Source: Aldrovandia affinis
Lineage: Eukaryota > Chordata > Actinopteri > Notacanthiformes > Halosauridae
DNA: 64,000 bases
Direction: 5' to 3'
NCBI GenBank assembly: GCA_029706075.1
Contig: JAINUG010000114.1
Span: forward strand, 2,542,001-2,606,000
Below the pieces are notes generated by a model. That model did no database searches, was not told the DNA's origin, and was given only the letters and a program-made list of their open reading frames with translations. The position numbers and the translations under genes are program-made. This document shows, piece after piece, positions 59,420-64,000 of this stretch (its first letter is position 1; every line of letters starts with the position of its first letter).

Positions 59420-59895
59420 ACACAAATCCACACCCTCAAACAACTGAGGCAGCCCTCTTTCCACTCACCCAGGGCAAGTGCTAAATAACACCTCTGCGCG
59501 ACTCCTAAATATTAATCTTGTTACAGCTGTGTAATCTCGCTTGCAAGGGGATTTTTGCATCCTCAACATAGAGCCCAGGGTCTTATTGACATCTTTCGCA
59601 ACATAAAGAGCAAAGCAACTTTTCAAACAGTAGTTTGTAAACTTTTCATGTTTACGGCAGGACTCATTTATCACTCTAGCACATAAATGAGATTATTCAA
59701 AATAAATGCACAAAATGATTAAGTAAATTGCCTCTGTCAGTAAATACAATGCATAATGTCATTTATTCAAAATACAACTGCTGGATAGTTATACATGTAA
59801 AAATGTACCAATGTATGCATTTTAAGAGTCCCCTGACACTATCTTTACAAGATGAATGGAAATACAGAACATTCTGATTGTGAAGGCTTTTTTGT

Positions 59896-61216
59896 TCATA
59901 AAACATCTTTGGTCGCCATTCTGCAGATGACAGCATCCAGCAGGCTCCCACAGACCTCCTCCTGAGGCGTGACCTTGTACAGCTACAACACAAAAAAAGT
60001 ATTACAATTCAGTGGTTATGAATAGTAGCCTAAAGTCTTGAAGTAAATAGACATGGTATAATACATTTTAAATGGATCAAATAAATGTGAGTGATTCCCA
60101 CTCATTCATGAGTATTCTTTTCAACCAAATAAATACACAGAAACTCCAGATGAACATCAATGAAATATCTAAATATAATGAAATATAAGTTCTCTAATAT
60201 GTGCTTTAAATTCTATTCTATTAAATTCAATGTTTTTTTAGGAAGCAACTGTGAATTGGACATTGTTGAGATTAGAGAAGACTGCAGAAATACACACACA
60301 CCTTTTTAATCTTTGCAATGTCACTCAAACTGGAGATGTGATGGACTGGGATCTGCTGACCGTCCACCTTGGACAGAACATCATCCATATTGTTCCTTTC
60401 CCCCTCAGCATGAACCAGAACAACTTGAACAGCATTGTCACTGTCTGAGATTCCAAATCTTTTGAAGGCCTCAGATATCTAAAGAACAAATTTTAAAAAC
60501 CATACCCGGCTTTGGTTACATAGTTCTCACTGGAAATTCAATGTTACTTGTTCAGTCTACAGAAAATAAAAACCGAATAAAAAATTACATTTGTTATTAA
60601 ATCACATAGAACTCACATTATTTGTGGGTGAAAGGTTAAATATAATTTCAGCGTAAAGACTCCTTGTTCTCATCTTTCCAGCCCTCTGCAAGTGAAGTGC
60701 TTTATTTGTGGCCACAATAATTTGGAAGGGGTCAACGATCTGTTAAAACGACAAATACATTAAAATGTTATGAGAAACTACAAACAAATGTTATTCAAAA
60801 ACGAATGGGATAAACAAAAAGTGGAACAACAACTATTAGCTGTGTTTTTATTTTAATGAATCATACCACATGCATTCTTACACTTCATTTCCAATTGCTT
60901 AATTGCATGACATGGCTATTGGACAGTTTTGGGGGTGGGGGGTTAGAATAATAGAGAGTATGAACCTTAATCATAACAAAGATAAACGTGTAAATTGACC
61001 CTGATGGTCATTTCTCTCTTTCCCCCAACCCTCACACACAGCACACGAAAACGCCAAATGAGAATCAAGACTCACCATTGACGGGTTTATTAAAGCTCCA
61101 CTTATCTCTCCTGCAATAGCATTCTTCCTCAAAACTGCCACGTTTTTGACATCTTTGAACAGTAACTGTGTCACGACGTATTCAGGAAAAAGTTCGAGCG
61201 ACTGAGTTAAGTGCAT
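59896..61216 (-). CDS. TPRKB: EKC/KEOPS complex subunit TPRKB
   Basis: Minus-strand exons: 61216-61076, 60739-60617, 60478-60302, 59982-59896 (141+123+177+87 nt), all with GT-AG borders and phase 0. The product is 175 residues, the length of the human protein. It starts [20 protein letters not shown], continues [37 protein letters not shown] and [20 protein letters not shown], and ends [20 protein letters not shown] (Cgi121 homologue) binds the TP53RK kinase in the KEOPS complex, which makes N6-threonylcarbamoyladenosine at position 37 of ANN-decoding tRNAs. No lesion is seen. A polyadenylation signal AATAAA (minus strand) lies at 59767-59762. The gene is divergent from ALG10. Confidence 0.97.
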
Positions 61217-61758
61217 TTCGAAATATATTTAAAGAAACTAGTTATCCATCTAGCTTTAGTATATTTGTAGGCTCTATGCTAGCTTATATGTGCTGCTTTC
61301 TTAGCATGTGCTAGCTGCAAAAGTCACTAATCTATGGGGGATGCATACTTGAGTGACACATGCACACATACGGAAAGGTTCCTCTTGCAGGAATAAACAG
61401 TGTAGCGAAATATCGTATTGCTTAATGAGGGACAATTTAAATTAAATGTAGAACTTGAATTAAAAACAGTATATAACTTTTATTTTGAATTTATATTTCA
61501 CTGTATATATTTTTATGACATCATGATTCTAGGAACTATTCGTACATTCGCACTGTTGCTGTACGGAAGATGTACTTTGGATGGACACGTTCAGTTTTAG
61601 CAAATAAAAATTAAATTTCACTGCCGCACAAGCGGTGTTTTGCGTTAAAGGATTACCCACCTAGTTAGTCACGGTAGATTAGTGGTTCCTTTTTTCATAG
61701 TCCATTATGTCCAAGTAGTGATAACTGTTTGAATTATTATTTGATTATTGGTTCAGTG
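61217..61758. promoter_or_regulatory. Likely bidirectional TPRKB/ALG10 promoter
   Basis: 542 bp separate the two divergent start codons, so both 5' UTRs and promoters must fit here unless there are upstream noncoding exons. No TATA box was identified with confidence, and no CpG island is evident. Confidence 0.6.
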
Positions 61759-64000
61759 ATGGAGAGATTTGAGAGCTACGTTTTTACTGCTCTCTGTAGC
61801 ACAAACTTTCTAATTTCCTGCCTAATGTTCTCAAAAATGACACGGGAGCAAAGGGAACCGTACATGGACGAAATATTTCACGTACCACAGGCCCAGAAAT
61901 ACTGTGGTGGGAAATTCAGCGAGGTACGTAGCTAATTTTCTGAGTTCTTTTGTTGTTCTAGACAGTAGCAAGCACAATATCCAAGTATTGATTGTTAACT
62001 GAATAGCATTAATTAACCGTTCCATTAGATCTGTTTTATACCGAGCAGTCCTGTGTTCAGTCAGTTGTCCTTGTCCAGCAGTAGCACAGCCCGGATTCAT
62101 CGCTGCCTGGTATTCAGAAATGCCTACCTGAAACCTTGATAAAAATGTTGGCTAGTGAGGTTATATTTACTGTTGTGACATAACTATTTTCGTACATTAT
62201 GCTGATATTAGTCACAAACCCATATTATTATAGCACTATGGAACATAAATTAGCCATATTAAAGTATTATCAACAATGACTTGAGCTCCCTATGAATGAT
62301 GAGTATTAATAATTGTGCTCGGTATGTTTTGTCTGTTTGTCCAGTGGGACCCCATGATCACCACCCTGCCTGGCCTGTACTTGGTGTCCGTGGGGGTGAT
62401 TAAACCTCTTGCCTGGTTGGCTGGGTGGACAGGGAAGGTGGTGTGCTCCACCGGAATGCTGCGTTTCGTCAATTTACTCTTCAATGGCGGAAACCTCTAC
62501 CTTCTGTATCTCATCATATATAAACTCCACCTCAAAGACAAGGTCAGTTACAATACAATCTGGATAACTGCATTTTTGGGTGAACGCTGTGATTATATGC
62601 ACTTAACTGTACTATGCAAATAACAGGAGTTGTTATGCGTATGCAGTATTACAGTACCTTCCAAAATTATTCACCCCCTTGATAAAGATGACCAAAGAAG
62701 GCTTTATAAACGAAATAATACAGGTAATGAGCCATATTGTATGCTCAAAATGGGACAATGATTTTCTTTTATACTAATACAATTGCTCAAAGAAAGAAAA
62801 AGTTAATTACAATTACGTAATTCAGCTGATACTCTTATCCAATGCAACAAGTGCATTCCACTGAGTGGGGTGAGACAGCATATCACATACATAGTCGGTA
62901 CAACTTCTTTACAAAATATCTGCTAGGAGCACACACAGAGCTACTAGGGAAAAAGGAGGAAATAATTTTGTAAATAATTTGTATTTAAAGGGGATAAGCC
63001 AGGGTTAAGTTCCTGTTTGATCCGTGTTCGAGATATGCTAGGGAGAGGAATGGGAGTGGTGGAGCCATGGTACAGTTTGAAGAGGTGGATTTTCCATCTG
63101 CAAGAGAATATATGCAGCTACTTGCCAGCTGTCCTGGCAGTGGTGGGTAGGTGTTTCCATCACTGGTAAGCCAGAACAGACAGGCCCCAGAGAAGCACCA
63201 CATCATGGGTGGCTGCTGTTTTTTTAGGGATGACTTTAAACTTAATGCAAACTGCTATTGGGAGCCAGTGAAGGGTGCATAGGAGTGGAGTGGCATCTGA
63301 AAGATGAGGCCCATCTTTCAGATGACCAGATGTCTGCCAAACATGCAGATATGCATGTCACCACCTGTGTGTCAGACGGGGGGGGAAAGAAAGAAGTTGG
63401 GGGGTGGTGTATGAATAATTGCGTGTGAATAATTTTGGAGGGTAATGTATGTAGTCATAATAAATTGACGTCCGTGCTTTTTTAAATAGCCTAGCCTTAG
63501 GGCTTCAGTACTTTTTTCTATCAATGGTACAGTATCAAATGTATTAGATTTTTCTCAATTCTAGTGTACAGCCTTGTACAGCTAATATCAAAGAATTGTA
63601 CTTGTGTTTTAACTCCTGATTCATATTTATTAAACCATAATCTGCCACTGTAACAGTAGCTGTTGGACTTATTTTCTCGTTCCAGGCTCGAGCTGCATCG
63701 CGTAGAGTGCTGTCCGCCTTGTGTCTCTCCACTTTCCCTGTGCTCTACTTCTTCACTTTTCTCTACTACACGGATGCCGGCTCCACCTTCTTTGTCCTCT
63801 TTGCATACCTTATGTCCCTCTATGGGAGTCATAAAGCGGCCGCTCTTCTTGGTGGCTGTGCCATCCTTTTCCGCCAGACCAACATCATTTGGGTGGCATT
63901 CTGTGCCGGTACGGTGGTCGCCCAGAAGCTGGACGAGAGTTGGAAAACTGAGCAGTCCAAGAAAAAAGAGGAAAAATGGCCCTCGCAAATTCCACTCTCG
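61759..64000 (+). CDS. ALG10: Dol-P-Glc:Glc2Man9GlcNAc2-PP-Dol alpha-1,2-glucosyltransferase (5' part)
   Basis: Exons: 61759-61923 (55 codons), 62345-62542 (66 codons), and 63686 to beyond the window end, all phase 0. The protein begins MERFESYVFTALCSTNFLIS, with REPYMDEIFHVPQAQKYC in exon 1, WDPMITTLPGLYLVSVGVIK and GMLRFVNLLFNGGNLYLLYL in exon 2, and FLYYTDAGSTFFVLFAYLMS and FRQTNIIWVAFCAGTVVAQK in exon 3. ALG10 adds the last, third glucose to the dolichol-linked oligosaccharide in the ER membrane before transfer to protein. The EPYMDEIFHVPQAQ segment is the conserved acidic loop between the first membrane spans. In mammals it is also known as KCR1, a potassium-channel regulator. The frame is open to the last base; the C-terminal half lies outside. 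Confidence 0.96.
62652..63447. mobile_element. Tc1/mariner-like non-autonomous element in ALG10 intron 2
   Basis: TA copies lie at 62650-62651 and 63448-63449. The inverted ends CAGTACCTTCCAAAATTATT and (inverted) CATTACCCTCCAAAATTATT match at 17 of 20. The left arm (62667-62800) is related to 40527-40705. The middle (62810-63390) looks like separate inserted repeat sequence ('ggagccagtgaagggtgcat'). No transposase remains. Confidence 0.7.

Noticed and set aside
61729..61758. Upstream in-frame start for ALG10
   Set aside because: The ATG at 61759 (MERFESY) fits the family's N-terminal length; the ten residues before it have no counterpart.

Overview
The window looks like nuclear DNA of a ray-finned fish. 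It has GT-AG introns, long introns packed with fish-type transposons (Tc1, hAT, L2, CR1, REL-endonuclease LINEs, several tRNA-derived SINEs) and three recognisable vertebrate genes. Two SINE copies share the tail seen in salmonid HpaI and eel SINEs (key string 'agcgtctgctaaatg'), which hints at a non-neoteleost lineage. The species cannot be named from the sequence alone.

Left part (1-29.7 kb) holds no intact host gene. A multi-exon HECT-type ubiquitin-ligase-like gene (+, about 99-4279) is broken by a frameshift and a stop. A multi-exon integrase-like gene (-, about 10891-9940) is broken by several TGA codons. Between them sit two hAT-type elements (5059-6525 and 6561-9517), each with a perfect 8-bp target duplication; the second carries the 3' end of a REL-endonuclease LINE. 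Then come an 856-bp tandem duplication (11712-13444), Tc1 remnants, a second piece of the REL LINE (19.76-20.38 kb), and a composite element (23136-27640) with 30-bp perfect inverted ends that contains a CR1 LINE, itself split by an L2 LINE.

Middle (about 29.8-56.6 kb) is SLC6A15, a sodium-coupled neutral amino acid transporter, on the + strand. Eleven coding exons can be placed by splice sites and family similarity (731 residues expected). The assembled sequence is one base short at the start of exon 11, which gives an apparent frameshift. Its introns hold a BED-finger hAT with a V-SINE inside it, an L2 LINE split by a Tc1, a LINE with a 499-codon open frame next to a 74-bp minisatellite, and a SINE nested in a CR1 fragment.

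Right end: TPRKB (KEOPS tRNA-modification subunit, - strand, 4 exons, 175 residues, intact) lies head to head with ALG10 (dolichol-linked oligosaccharide glucosyltransferase, + strand), which runs off the window in its third exon. Their start codons are about 540 bp apart, so a shared bidirectional promoter is likely.
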